NCBI GenBank assembly: GCA_963169105.1
Contig: OY720635.1
Location: forward strand, 133,443,872-133,507,871
Reading direction: 5' to 3'
DNA length: 64,000 bases
From: Ceriagrion tenellum
Lineage: Eukaryota > Arthropoda > Insecta > Odonata > Coenagrionidae
Every line of letters starts with the position of its first letter. The first letter of the stretch is position 1. A program made the translations under genes and the position numbers. Shown here piece by piece: positions 45,720 to 56,800 of the stretch. The notes under the pieces are model-generated. The model was not told where the DNA came from. It did not search any database and saw nothing but the letters and a program-made list of their open reading frames with translations.

Positions 45720-46685
45720 ATGACTTGCGGTAAACCCTCACATTTAAACGAACAAGTAGTAAACTGGATACGTGACTTTCTGAGTGATCGTAAGCAAAAA
45801 GTAGTTCTTGACGGAATTAGCTCTGATATAGTTAAAGTGACATCAGGTGTCCCGCAAGGAAGCGTTATTGGCCCACTTTTGTTCATTATATATATATATA
45901 TAAACGACCTTTGCTCCCGAATTAGCAGTAAAATACGTTTATTTGCCGACGACGCTGTCATATACCGCGAAATTAATGATCAATCTGACTTTGAAATTCT
46001 GTCATCGGACTTAAACAACGTTCATGCGTGGAGCAAAGAGTGGGGACTAGAACTTAATCTGAGCAAATGCACGGCGGTGCATTTCTTGCGTAGGTCGTCC
46101 AACTATCCCCATGTATATGTTGTGGATGGCGTTAGCATAAATGCGACAGATGAAGTGAAATACCTGGGAGTTACGATAACTTCGAACCTATCGTGGGGGA
46201 CACATATAAGAAATATTTGTGGCAGAGCCCTGAAGAAGTTAGGATTTGTCAAGCGTGTTGTGGGAAGATTATCGGATGATAAAGTGAAAGAGAGGTGCTA
46301 TTTCGCACTCGTCCGGCCACACCTTGAATATGCAGCGAGCATATGGGATCCGGCGGAGAAAGACCTAGTCCATGAACTTGATAAAATACAAAGGAAAGCT
46401 GCGCGATTCGTGAAAAACTGCTACTGCCGTACAGAAAGCGTTACACAGATTTTGAAAGATTTAGGGTGGGAGCCGCTAAAGACTCGGAGGCTACGCGCTA
46501 GGCTTAGATTGCTTGAGCAATTGAGAATGAATATCTTTCAGATCGACACGGAGAACATCATATTAGAACCACATTATATTTCCAGGTCCGACAGAATCGA
46601 TAAGTTAAGGGAGATATTTTGCCGAACGGATAGGTATGGGAATTCGTTTTTCTCCCGAACAATTAAGGACTTTAATAAATGCTAG
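45720..46685 (+). CDS. LINE reverse transcriptase, C-terminal ~320 aa
   Basis: An open frame with the B box SGVPQGSVIGPLLF (about residues 41-54), catalytic LFADDAVIY (73-81), LNLSKC, VKYLGV, the thumb ALVRPHLEYAASIWDP and KIQRKAARFV, and a C-terminal SFFSRTIKDFN. The A-box segment with the first catalytic Asp is absent, so the fragment cannot be active alone. Between the B box and NDL the sequence reads FIIYIYINDL, encoded by an expanded (TA)n run, two residues longer than the usual F-x-x-Y-x-NDL. ATG at 45720 is only the first Met of the fragment. Confidence 0.82.
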   Translation: MTCGKPSHLNEQVVNWIRDFLSDRKQKVVLDGISSDIVKVTSGVPQGSVIGPLLFIIYIYINDLCSRISSKIRLFADDAVIYREINDQSDFEILSSDLNNVHAWSKEWGLELNLSKCTAVHFLRRSSNYPHVYVVDGVSINATDEVKYLGVTITSNLSWGTHIRNICGRALKKLGFVKRVVGRLSDDKVKERCYFALVRPHLEYAASIWDPAEKDLVHELDKIQRKAARFVKNCYCRTESVTQILKDLGWEPLKTRRLRARLRLLEQLRMNIFQIDTENIILEPHYISRSDRIDKLREIFCRTDRYGNSFFSRTIKDFNKC

Positions 46686-46796
46686 GCGGAACTTTGATTT
46701 TTTTTGTTGACGGCTGGTGTCCTAACACCCCCCGCCACACGCCTTTTGAGGCGGCTTGCGGGGTAGTATGTAGATGTAGATGTAGATAACGCGAAG
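45720..46796 (+). mobile_element. CR1/Jockey-like LINE, 5' truncated
   Basis: Coding part 45720-46685, then a 110-bp 3' UTR with CCGCCACACGCC and GGCGGCTTGCGGGGTAGTA, ending in a (TGTAGA)n tail at 46768-46787. The same style of 3' end occurs in the LINE copies at 50222 and 31826. It inserted into a Tigger-like repeat that continues at 46797. Confidence 0.82.
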
Positions 46797-47380
46797 TTAC
46801 GTTCCTTGAAAACGTCTCGTAATGTAAAATCGCGTTCTACGAAACGAATGTAAAACGGGGAATACCGAGTTTCGTTCCTCAGTCTCAACACCTTATTCAA
46901 CGCCAAATTCTTTGATTAATAAGCAACGTTGCACTTGCGGAAATAATTACGTAATTTTACGCTGTTAAAAAGAGTTTTATGAGCTTTTTATTTGTTTATA
47001 TTGGGAAAGCGTCCAGTTAAATCAAAATTCAAGAAGTTTGTACTTCAACAAACCTTTTTTATGATACAGACTGCATTAAAACTCGGAGGCGTCCACATGA
47101 CTGAGTGAACTTACTTCAGCAAAAAATTCGAAAAAATAAACGTTTTTCACGATATACGTCGTGTTATGACGTTCTTCACCATGTGGATTGATTCGACAGG
47201 TTTACTACTTTTAAAAAATTACTCTTAATCCTTGAAAAAATGCAGTAAACAATGATGGGGCGTGTTTCCGGAGTTCGTTCCAAACGCGACATCTGAACCC
47301 GCGCCTTACCGAGAAGAACGATCGCGTCTGAGCGAAATCGCGTTATGTGAGACCGCTCCATGTGAGGGTTTACTGTACAT
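46797..47380. mobile_element. Tigger/pogo-like MITE remnant
   Basis: The right end, in reverse complement, begins TACAGTAAACCCTCACATGG and has CATAACGCGATTTCG, typical of pogo-group MITEs with a CAGTAAAACC start and TA target. A related GCG.TTACGTTCC stretch lies at the left (46797-46830). The true left end was lost at the LINE junction. Confidence 0.45.
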
Positions 47381-48039
47381 ACCACTTGATTCATATTCTA
47401 TGCACATTTAAAAACGCTGGCATTCTACTTAATAAGAAAAACTAAGGTTTACTGATTACTCGCTTTTTTATTCTCCAGTTGAACTGAGAAATACATGTTA
47501 TTCAACGGAAGCATATAAAAACACGGGTAAAAATGTAGTTATATATCACTTATGTGGTTATCCAAATTTTATTTCCTATTCAATTTGAATCCCATTTATG
47601 CGGAAAACTCTAAATGAAGTAAAAATTCCCAAACATTTGAATGAAAATAAATTACACGAATCTTGCCGACATATTAGATTCCCGCCATTTTTTTCTCTCT
47701 TCAAAACTTGTCTCTTACGCTGCGAGGTTCAGTTCTGTTTTTGGATAAAAGTGTGTTTGGATTTACTGCGTTATAATTACTATTTCAGCAGCAGTTTCAC
47801 CTGGATACTCTGCCAACTTCGTCAGGCTTTCTGAAACAACAATCGTAAATAAATAAATAAACAAACTTCGGCGGTTATTATGTAACACAATTTCCTATAC
47901 TTGAATTTTGTAAAAGTCTTTTCCACGTATAAGGGAGTTTGTAGCCATCCTCTCTGTTTATGTTTTTTGTTCTTTTTTCTAATAGTTTAGTAATTATAAC
48001 GCAGTAAATCTAAATGACACTTTATCCAAATTAAAATGA
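47381..48039. other. non-coding; one ribozyme-like motif
   Basis: No gene. The only feature is the hammerhead-like motif at 47794-47825. Confidence 0.4.
47794..47825 (-). ncRNA. hammerhead-like motif
   Basis: Minus strand: CTGACGA (CUGANGA box), stem II TTGG/CCAG with one G-U pair, GAAAC, then TGCTG. No GUC triplet follows at the expected place, so it is probably a decayed PLE end. No partner arm was seen. Confidence 0.35.
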
Positions 48040-48231
48040 GCTGCGAGAATCTACAAAAAAATAAGTTCTGTTTTTAATTGCTCGCATATACCAGAGAGGT
48101 AAGCGGCGTCACCACACAGGTATCCTTCGTTGGCACCTAAAAAAAGCTCCCTCTCTATAGATAATATGTATGAAATATGGAGGACGGTGTATACACATGC
48201 CCTGTTCCACAAGTCGGCATTCGGGCTTGAT

Positions 48232-48266
48232 CTGAAGATGTGGCCTACATCGGTTACCAAACGTCA
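48232..48266 (+). ncRNA. hammerhead-like motif, altered core
   Basis: CTGAAGA, a region equivalent to the CCAA/TTGG stem seen in the mirror copy, then CAAACGTC in place of GAAACGTC. One change from the core. Confidence 0.4.
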
Positions 48267-48359
48267 TCTGCAATAAATGATTTAGTACTTTCCCAGCGAA
48301 TTTTATATGTGAAATTCTCTCGAGATTCACACCTGGTTAAATTTGTGGCTGCTGCCAAC

Positions 48360-48391
48360 GTTTCGATATATAACACTTCCATCATCATCGG
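48360..48391 (-). ncRNA. hammerhead-like motif, altered core
   Basis: Minus strand: CCGATGA, GATGG with a degraded partner (TATATC), GAAAC. A mutated sibling of 49448-49479. Confidence 0.4.
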
Positions 48392-48443
48392 GGTAATGAT
48401 GCCCGGGCCGCCTATGTTCTCCCTTATTTAGGGTCTTGGAGGG

Positions 48444-48697
48444 TTACGTTTGACCATTGTTGTTACATCTTTCCGTTATTTTTTTTTTAATTAACGGTTT
48501 CCACCCTTGATTAATCAAGCACCCCGAGTCCCGAATTAAGTTATTGGGCTGAATATGTATTTCTATGGCTTCCTTAAATAGCCTTTCCCAATAACCATTG
48601 GCCTTGTCAATGACTTTCGCATCACTAAAGGAGATGAGATGGTCTTCCTTTATTCTATGCTCCGCCACGGCGGATTAATCAGGATAATACAACCTAA
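48444..48697 (-). pseudogene. PLE GIY-YIG domain, C-terminal part (left copy)
   Basis: The minus strand encodes VAEHRIKEDHLISFSDA, WERLFKEAIEIHIQ and GCLINQGWKP, the C-terminal half of the PLE endonuclease domain. A stop (TAA) interrupts the frame just upstream of VAEH. It meets the inverted right copy at about 48697. Confidence 0.72.
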
Positions 48698-48990
48698 TTG
48701 CATGCCAATGTGGAAAACTACACATTGGTGAAACAGCCCGCACAATTGAAATGCGCTTTATAGAACACAAGAGATACATTAGGTTGTATCATCCTGATAA
48801 ATCTATCGTAGCGGAGCATAGAATAAAGGAAGACCATCTCATCTCCTTTAGTGATGCGACAGTTATAAGCAAGGCCAATGGTTATTGGGACAGACTATTT
48901 AAGGAAGCCATAGAAATACATCTTTAGCCTAATAACTTAAATCAGGACTCAGGGTACTCGATAAATCAAGGGTGGAAACCGTTAGTTTAA
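48698..48990 (+). pseudogene. PLE GIY-YIG domain (right copy)
   Basis: The plus strand encodes CQCGKLHIGETARTIEMRF, EHKRYIRLYHPDKSIVAEHR and WDRLFKEAIEIHL, then a stop at 48925 and a readthrough-equivalent SGYSINQGWKP. It extends further towards the N-terminus than the left copy (HIGET is the YIG motif). Confidence 0.75.
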
Positions 48991-49084
48991 AAAGAAATAA
49001 CGGAAAGATGTAACAACAATGGTCAAACGTAACCGTCCAAAACCCTAAATAAGGGAGAACACAGGCGGCTCGGGCATCATTACC

Positions 49085-49116
49085 CTGATGACGGCGGAAT
49101 TGTTCTCCATCGAAAC
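49085..49116 (+). ncRNA. hammerhead-like motif
   Basis: CTGATGA (49085-49091), imperfect stem II GGCGG/CCATC, GAAAC (49112-49116), then GTTGGC. The core boxes are intact but stem II has one mismatch and the cleavage triplet would be GTT. Confidence 0.45.
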
Positions 49117-49210
49117 GTTGGCAGCAGCCAAAACTTTTACCCGGTGTGAATCCCGGGAGAATTTCACACATAACATTCTCTGGGAAAGTGCTAAATCATA
49201 TATTGGAGAT

Positions 49211-49244
49211 GACGTTTTGTAACCAATGTTGGCCACATCTTCAG
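49211..49244 (-). ncRNA. hammerhead-like motif, altered core
   Basis: Minus strand: CTGAAGA, extended stem II with CCAA/TTGG, then AAAACGTC in place of GAAACGTC. Mirror of 48232-48266. Confidence 0.42.
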
Positions 49245-49447
49245 ATCAAGTCCGTATGCCGACTTGTGGAATAGGGCATGTATATATACCGTCCTCCATA
49301 TTTAATACACATAGCTTACATATAAGGAGCTTTTTTCAGGTGCCAACGAAGGATACCTGTGTGGTGACGCCGCTTACCTCTATCGCGCATGTGAGCAAAC
49401 AAAAACAGAACTTATTTTTTGGTAGATTCTCGCATAGAATCATTACC

Positions 49448-49479
49448 CCGATGACGATGGGAGTGTTATCCATCGAAAC
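49448..49479 (+). ncRNA. hammerhead-like motif
   Basis: CCGATGA, perfect 5-bp stem II GATGG/CCATC with a nine-base loop, GAAAC (49475-49479), then GTTGGC. The U-to-C change in the first box would weaken activity. Confidence 0.48.
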
Positions 49480-49542
49480 GTTGGCAGCAGCGAAAAATTC
49501 AACCCGGTGTGAATCCTGAGAGAATTTCACACGTAATCTCCT

Positions 49543-50222
49543 AGATAGTAAAAAGGGTTCTAGGCAAATGCGATGAGAGAGTACGAGAAAGATGATATTT
49601 TACACTTGTCAGGCCTCATTTAGAATATGCCGCTAGTATATGGGATCCGCACGAGGAAGGTATGATAAAAGAATTAGAGCGAGTGCAAAGGAGATCCGCT
49701 AGGTTTGTTTAAGGCCATTATGACAATTGCATAAGTGCTACGAGTTTAATAGAAAAACTAGGATGGGGATTACTGTCAGAACGCTGGTTACAATTTAGGT
49801 TAAACCTTTTAAGTAAATTCGAAACCGATTTGCTCACAGATGACGTTAGTTATATATTGAGAACCCCTGAGTATTATGTTAGATTTGATCAGATTAACAA
49901 GATTAGAGAGATAGATTGTCGTACCGATGGATTTAAAATATCATTTTTCCCGCGTACCATAAGAGAGAAGAATAGGCAGCGTAGCAAAGGGATAGGTAGG
50001 TGAAATATAGTTAGAGTAGTCTGTAGTGCATGATGCATGTGATAACAACCAATAATTCCTTCCTTATTATGTAGATACTAACCATCTAGCTCCATGTGAC
50101 CCTATTATCTTACATATCTCCCTTAAATATCCTACTTGCATGGCAATAGTGCATTTTTGGTGATCTTCATCCCCTGCCACACACCCCCGTGGTGGCTCGC
50201 AGGGTATTACGTAGATGTAGAT
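49543..50222 (+). pseudogene. CR1-like LINE, 3' part
   Basis: The plus strand encodes CDERVRER, (stop), YFTLVRPHLEYAASIWDP and ELERVQRRSARFV, (stop), LIEKLGWGLLSERWLQFRL, FFPRTIRE and a terminal stop near 50003. Two internal stops show decay. The 3' UTR ends CCCCGTGGTGGCTCGCAGGG and a short TGTAGATA tail. Homologous in layout to 45720-46796; the 3' UTR family also occurs at 31826. Confidence 0.78.
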
Positions 50223-50960
50223 AACGCAACGCAGCGAAAGCCTGAAAGCAATGGAATAACCCAGATCTTTCCACTATGTTTACTTAGAGTCTAAGGATAT
50301 GTTTGTATCCCCAACTCCACCATTCTTTCCTCCCTCCCACCACACGTTTCCTCAGCCTCATCTTCACTCCCCGCCTCTTGCCATTGACGCTCTGCAGAGA
50401 GAGAGAGAGGAGGGCGCGCGGGTTAAGGCGATTCGCTGCTGACCCAATTAACAGCGCCACATGTCCGGTCTCCTCGCATCGCATAGCGTCGCAGTGTCGT
50501 ATCTCTTTCTTTCATTCTCTCTCTCACTCCTCCCTTCATTGTGGCCTTGCATCTCTCTTAACTGACTCGCTCCGTTCAGTGTGATTAAACGGGCGGGACG
50601 CATTCTACGTCACTGTGACGCAACGCTCAGGAGTGGGTCTCTCTTCCCAGTCACTCGGGTGAAGAAACAGGTCGAGTCTCATCCTTCAAAAAATTTGGAT
50701 TTTTTTTTAAATGGTTATTTTTTTCGGGGAGGTTGTGGGATGAAGTTCTCAGGCGAAGTCAGCGGTGCCGAAACCGCGACCGGGAGATCTGCAGTGCTCA
50801 CAATTGTGGTTCGTGTATGAAGGCTATAGTGAGATACAATATTTAGCCACAGCTTCAACCTTTTTTTTATCAAGATACCCTTCAAATCTCTTTAAATTTT
50901 TTCTAAAAACACCGCTGGTCGAAGTCCATACATTTTAACATGTGCGTTTTTATGCAGGTA
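50223..50960. other. non-coding, CT-rich part
   Basis: 50310-50580 is pyrimidine-rich with a GAGAGAGA tract (50396-50409). Overlapping frames on both strands have no domain. Confidence 0.4.
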
Positions 50961-51550
50961 AATTGTATTAAAACAGGAAAATTCTAGACCTTGTGTAAAG
51001 GTTTATTACGCGGTAAGCCCTGAAGGTTTAAAGTAGCGACCGACCGCTTTGACCTTTTCTTTGTGCCTGCAGTTTTGTTCATCACCGCCAACATGTTGTC
51101 ACAATCCAGATGATCAGCCTTTTTGAGAAGAAACATAGCATTTTTTTAAATCGCATAAATAAATTCTTATATAGAAATGATATACCCACACGTAGAGAAC
51201 TGATGGTAGAGGTTATATGTAAGCATTTGGGAAAAGATGCGAGGCTGACTCAGAAAATACTACCCAAGTAACAGGAAAGAAAAACGCTAGGGAATCAGGA
51301 GTATGTGATTATAACGTGTCTTTTGAGACAACTAAATGCTAAAAAAAAACGGGAGATGGCATTTTTAATGACCAAAGAAGAGGAAGAAAAAGCATGTGGC
51401 TTTCAGTTGCGATTAGAGAAAAAAGAAAACACGTTTAACTAGAGTAGGAATTAATGGATACGGAGGTGGTTTTCTATTAAACAGAGTTTTTATACACTTT
51501 AATTTCCAACCCATAATATCTTTAACCAGTAGGATACCATTAGAAATTCA
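50961..51550. repeat. copy of the transporter 3'-flank block
   Basis: Collinear with 58551-59052 over nearly its full length: GGTTTATTACGCGG, TTTGTGCCTG..GTTTTGTTCATCACCGCC, GTAAGCATTTGGGAAAA, TCTTTTGAGACAA, TACACTTTAATTTCCAAC. It has an extra segment of about 80 bp near 51130-51210. Unlike the other copy, no transporter exon lies next to it. Confidence 0.75.
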
Positions 51551-51723
51551 TCAGACATCCTTGAATCCCCTAAAATTTTCTCTGCAATACCGCAGTTGGA
51601 GTCCATAAATTATTATAAATTGCGAATATATTTCAGGTAGACTATTTTCTGCCGGCTGTTAAACACATTTTGCTCGGTGTGTTGGAATATTTCGGGTTCT
51701 CCCCACGTTGCAGCATTTTTGTG

Positions 51724-51761
51724 GACTACCGTTTCACCGGCATTCCAGTCAGCATCATCAG
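51724..51761 (-). ncRNA. hammerhead ribozyme-like motif
   Basis: Minus strand: CTGATGA, CTGG/CCGG stem II with loop AATG offset by five bases, GAAAC, then GGTAGTC. The core boxes are intact; the fit of stem II is less regular than in the 36 kb copy. Confidence 0.5.
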
Positions 51762-51783
51762 GTCCTAACCTTAACCTTAGGAC

Positions 51784-51814
51784 CTGATGATGCCGACTGT
51801 AATGCCGACGAAAC
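51784..51814 (+). ncRNA. hammerhead ribozyme-like motif
   Basis: CTGATGA (51784-51790), TGCCGACTGTAATGCCGAC in the stem II position, GAAAC (51810-51814), then GTTCGCC. Stem II has diverged and pairs poorly, so activity is doubtful. Confidence 0.42.
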
Positions 51815-51904
51815 GTTCGCCCACAAAAATGCTGTAACTCGGGGAGAACCCGAAAAATTCCAATACAAAAGAAAATCGCGGAAGCCTATGTAACACATTT
51901 TGCT

Positions 51905-52669
51905 GGAGCCTAACTAATACGGTAGAAACAATTACAGGTATGAGATAAAGGAACCAGACTGCAGAGACGATTCATCTAAAATGACATTTATTTCCATGAA
52001 CAATAATAGACCATAATAGCAGCGATGGATAAGTCCTATATATCTCCGACCCCTTTGTGACAGAGTAGACTCTGTACTTGTGCATAGTAGTAAACTTACC
52101 TTCCTTATCAACAACTCACCCCGCTTGAAACGTCCGACATGATTTGTTTTCTGCATGGTTAAGTATCCAGGAGCATTGAATATTAATAGCATTTAAAATA
52201 CTATCCAGTGCTTATCTTTTGACCGTTTTGCATGACGGTATGTATGTGGATGTTGCTCTCTCCTAGTTTCTGGTTTGACCGTGCATGATTCCTCTGACTG
52301 CTTTTTGGTCTGCGCCTCGTGGGTGGGGGAACAAGCGAGGTTCTGATTTGGTTTGAGATGAGAGCTTCCACCTGGTGTGGAATCACTCCGTGCCGCACAT
52401 CCTAGCGATGGGTTGCACGGTACTAAGTAGAGGTATACGCGTATTACTCCCAAAATACCTTGAATGTTCGATCTACCACTAATTTGAGGAGATATTTAGT
52501 CATATTCATCATGGAGTGGAAGACAAAGAGTATTAAGCATTTTGAAATATTTATCATTGGTTGTGATAGAAATTATGGTTCTGAAATATCGGCATCGACA
52601 GTGGTGATTGTCGGTGACAATCAAAGTAAGATTCCTTTCCGCAAGGAGTTGTTCTATAGCTCGTCAAGC
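51905..52669. other. non-coding, nothing recognised
   Basis: No supported gene or repeat. Confidence 0.5.
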
Positions 52670-52672
52670 TAA

Positions 52673-53876
52673 GGCCGTTTTCGAACTTGGCAAATCTAGC
52701 ATCTTGCCTTGAAACCTAGTACTCATCGAAAGCTATGACGTCATGGACAAGTCATCACCAAGCGCTTGTTCACTAGCTATCGAGGAAAGATACCAATTCA
52801 ACGAAAAAGGAGACTTGCTATGCTTGCTAGGTTTTAAGTTCGAACTCGGGGTGTGATAATATGGGCTTGTACGGAAGATAGAAGTGAAGAAACTTTCAAA
52901 TGGATACTATTTTATCATTACTACGTATAATTGTGTGATATTTATTATTTTTTTGCGGAAAAATTGATGAATTCGTTATATTTAAAGGCTTTTCAAATGT
53001 GAATATACTGATAAAAGATAGTTGTTTATGTGTGTTGTAGTAAGACCTAATAGTTGTGTGAATAATTCCATACATTGTAAATGTACCGTCCTTGTTTACT
53101 TCATTGAACCTACAAAATCTATCTTCCTTACTGTGGAAGGAAAAGAAATGAAATAATGATGAAAGAAATTATATGAAAGAATTATGGTCCGATGGAAAGT
53201 ACTCTAAGGTAGCCATAATTTCATTGGCAGCATTATTGTTAGCTAACGAACATAATAATTGTTAATAACGTTAACATTGGAGAGGTTTTCACAGCATTCA
53301 TCAAAGAAGTGGGACAATAAACCTTTAGAGTAAATGTAATTTGTTTTCAGCTTAATTATGTTAGTTACAACGCGCGTATTTATCAGTCAACAGTCAGAGA
53401 TCATAGGTAGTTAGTTCGGAGTGTAATGCATTAATATATTGTTACGTGTTTTTTCATACAGGCAAAAAATATTGCCTTTTTTTGCACAAAGACGTTGATT
53501 GTGGTGAAATACAGTGAGCGATATGTCGTCCACTTTCGCAGCCCCAAGTAATCGAAGCATATTAGTTAATCACCATATTATGGTATATGAGAATTATTTT
53601 ATTCATAATCAATAAGATTTAAAAAATAATATTCTCTGTTACTTTGCCGTATAAGGTTGGGAAGCATTTTAAAGAAGTAATCCACTTCCATCACCCACAA
53701 TAATTATGGACACGGATAGCGCTTTTCGTATGTTTTACGAAATGAAGGCCGCATGGTGTCTCTTCCACAGTAAAAGGCCTACGAAAGTGTCAAGTCAAGA
53801 TTCTACCCGGTCGGTCTTGGAATCAAGTTAACTTGATATAAAGTTAACTAGGCGTTTGCCAAGTTCGAAAACGGCC
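52673..53876. mobile_element. PIF/Harbinger-type non-autonomous element
   Basis: Inverted ends GGCCGTTTTCGAACTTGGCA (52673 on) and the exact complement at 53857-53876. TAA flanks both sides (52670-52672, 53877-53879). A 3-bp TWA duplication and GG-start ends fit the PIF/Harbinger superfamily. The 1204-bp interior has no transposase or Myb-like frame. Confidence 0.78.
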
Positions 53877-53879
53877 TAA

Positions 53880-56800
53880 GCTGCGTGTAGTAAGACATAC
53901 TAACCACATCCGTCATTGAACTCTCTTTCCAAATGAATTTATTTTGCATTTCTGTAAACTACAGTCTACATATTTTATGCTCATAAATGTTGGCAGAAAG
54001 TGACTTCCCTGGAGAGACAATCGCTGAAGAGCTAAGCATATAAATATTAAAGACCAAGAAGATTTATTTACTGTACCCGATAGACGACAGACGTTGCTGC
54101 TATGCCTTAATGAGGCAAAGAACAGTAAGACAGATGAGGGCGAAAACGCAATCACACGTGGAAGTGACTCGAGTTAATTTTCCTCAGACTTTCTTACCTT
54201 CTGGCGCCATCGTTACATGTTCTTGTCCAGTAGGAATTGCTGGATTCATTATTTGAATTTGTTAAAGTTGAGTAAAAAAATCAAGTACCAACGGTGGTGG
54301 AACACAAGCTGTTCGCTTTCATAGTCGATTTCGTAGCCTCGCGCTCATTCACGATCAAGCTAAATAGATTCCAATATTGTGTCATACCTTAGAGTATTAT
54401 TGTACGTAAGGTATGGTGTTTTCTAAGCGGATCTTCTCCACGATTTTCTCTGGTCTTCAATCTGATCAGATTCTTCGTTCCTTTCCACCTTCCTATGTAC
54501 AACATTTCAGTGGTTCTCGTGGGATTTTTTTTTCATTCCTCTCACAGTGGTCGTGCATTAGCGAGAGCTGACCGGAATCTCTGTCAAACAGAAATATGTA
54601 CGTAATTTGCAAGTGAAAGGCACTAAATGAAAATGTCATTAATGCCATTCAAAATTTTAGCTTTAAAGATATTCAGTTAGTTTGTTATTAGAATTGAAAA
54701 ACGTAATTTTTGTCCAGTTAATAGAGTTTTTTGTGTCATTACACTAAAAGAAAATCATTAATAATAGTCAACGGATCAAATGTGCTAGCAGACCGCGCAG
54801 CAAGACTATCTGCTCATCATAAATGAATCACTAATATAGGATAAGATCGCCATAGATGGCGAGGCATGGTGCATAAAGTTTTTAGGGAAAAGTTTACCCT
54901 AGGACATAAAGTGCTGGTGCATAAAGTTACTAAGTTAAAGCATGAAGTATGTATAACGTAGATTAATTTATTGTTGATTCATTGGCAATTATCTTCGTCT
55001 TCTCGTTTCAAATGGCATTAAAGCTACTAAATCATTGGTACGGACGAGATGCACCAAATGATACAGCCGGAAATACCATTGCGTTGAATAACTTCCTAGA
55101 ATAAAAGTAGTGTGCGAACATAAAAAGCTTGCATAAAATTTTTCATCTTTCGTAAAAGAATTATGTAAACATTAAAAATTCCATTTATTGGATTTAACAA
55201 GCAATAGTCATAAAATACGAGGTACAAAAGCTATTACACAACTTATTAATTAATTTTCAATTACACATTAGGGCTAAATTGGCCTCTGAATGCAGAAATT
55301 TCAATCAGTCAGACAAATTACATAGGCTTAACTCTCTGTCAAGCCTAGTAATACACACAGCTGCACAAGCTATGAATCTGTTCATCCTGATAGATATATT
55401 TCAAAGAAAATATTATAAAAAAGGCCCCCCGAAAAAATTACGGCTAGTTTTTGGCACTTTGCCAGAGAGAAAATTTCATAGCCGGCAGTTAATTACAGAA
55501 ATTTCAATAATAAAAATTAGATGAAGAGATAGATATGCAGACTCGAAGGCCATTTGTAAAAGCAAACAACTATTTGTCATCAATCGCATTAACTTCTGAA
55601 TTCACTGCTTGTCCGTTGGCATAATTTACACGCAAACGATTCATTCATGTTCTCATTATTCTTTTGTTATTTTAGATCTTATGTCACTTCATAATTCGAA
55701 AAATAACCCTCGTTAATGGAGTCATGGGTGGACATACCCTCACGTGAAAAGCAACTGAGACCTTGTCAAAAACGTTCCAGAGGCTGCATTATTGAACTTA
55801 GAGCCTGGCTTATGGCTAAATGATATCTACTGAGAACTAAATATTTATTACAACCATCTAATTTTTTAATTTCGCTGAAAGGTTTGTTTCCCGTTAAAGG
55901 TGAACTTAAGACTATTCTTGTTGCCAAGCACGTTCACGTTTTAATAATAATAATTTATTAAGGCACCTATTTCATGCTTCTGTTGGAAAAATATCAAATA
56001 AGCCATTAAAAAGTTTACTTGAGCCAATTCTTGCTCCAAAGCATGAAAAATGAACCTAATTCACTATGTTCAATCACCATTGTGGCAAAATTTAAGATTA
56101 AATCTCCATATATTTGTAGGATGTTTACAAAAGTCATTAAAATATTATTCTTAGTCTCGCTAATAAATATAAAATGATATTTGGGACTCGCGGACTTCTT
56201 CCACGGAAGTGACTGGCTTTAGATTCACTCCAGGCAAGAAAAGCTATTAAGGACCGTCCCTTGATCAAGAGTGTCATTCCCTTACACCACACTTAGAGGA
56301 TTTCAAGAAGAGGATGAAACTTATAGCTGCAAGGGATGCGAACTTGTTCTTAGCCTTTTAGAAAACGTACAGAGAATAAAAATGGGTGGAGAATAAAGTT
56401 AGTTACACACAATACACGAAATGGATTTGCATTTGAAGCTATTTGAGAGTAATCGAAGGACATCCATGAACGTCCGACGAATCAAGTAGCCATATAAGTC
56501 TGTCTATAAATTTGTGAAAAAATTCGATTTGGAATGTAGATTAGATTTTTTTTCCTTAAGACTAGAAGATATTCCTTTTTTTTTGCTAGGCGAATAGGTT
56601 TGGAAACGAATTCGATAATTTCTAAGTGAAACCTCATGATGCGAAGATGATAAATTCTCAAAATTTTAGCTAAGGAGAAAACGTTGTAGATTTCACATGA
56701 ATAGTGGTTGCTTGACCAAATTCAACGAATATTTGACATTATCTGGTGTATTTTTATCATGAAACCATTTGATATTATGTGTATCTCACGGTTTATCCTG

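Larger units (their letters stand above)
48040..49440. mobile_element. head-to-head pair of PLE copies (1.4-kb inverted repeat)
   Basis: The left arm 48040-48697 and right arm 48698-49440 are inverted copies (for example GGTGCCAACGAAGGATACCTGTGTGG at 49340 and its complement at 48112-48137). Each arm has, from the centre outwards, a GIY-YIG fragment, a terminal segment with one ribozyme-like core, and a second core in the opposite direction. A further core copy follows at 49448. Both copies are 5'-truncated at the centre, with no reverse transcriptase. Confidence 0.75.
51662..51904. mobile_element. PLE-derived inverted terminal hairpin with target duplication
   Basis: Arms 51682-51770 and 51775-51863 are inverted copies, roughly 88% identical by eye (TCGGGTTCTCCCC, CAGCATTTTTGTGG, CATCATCAGGTCCTAA). 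AACACATTTTGCT flanks the insert at 51662-51674 and 51892-51904, a 13-bp target duplication. Each arm bears a hammerhead core and the centre is only a few bases. No coding sequence. Confidence 0.72.

Noticed and set aside
54840..54960. Repeated GGTGCATAAAGTT phrase as a mobile element
   Set aside because: Only two short copies with no ends or duplication.
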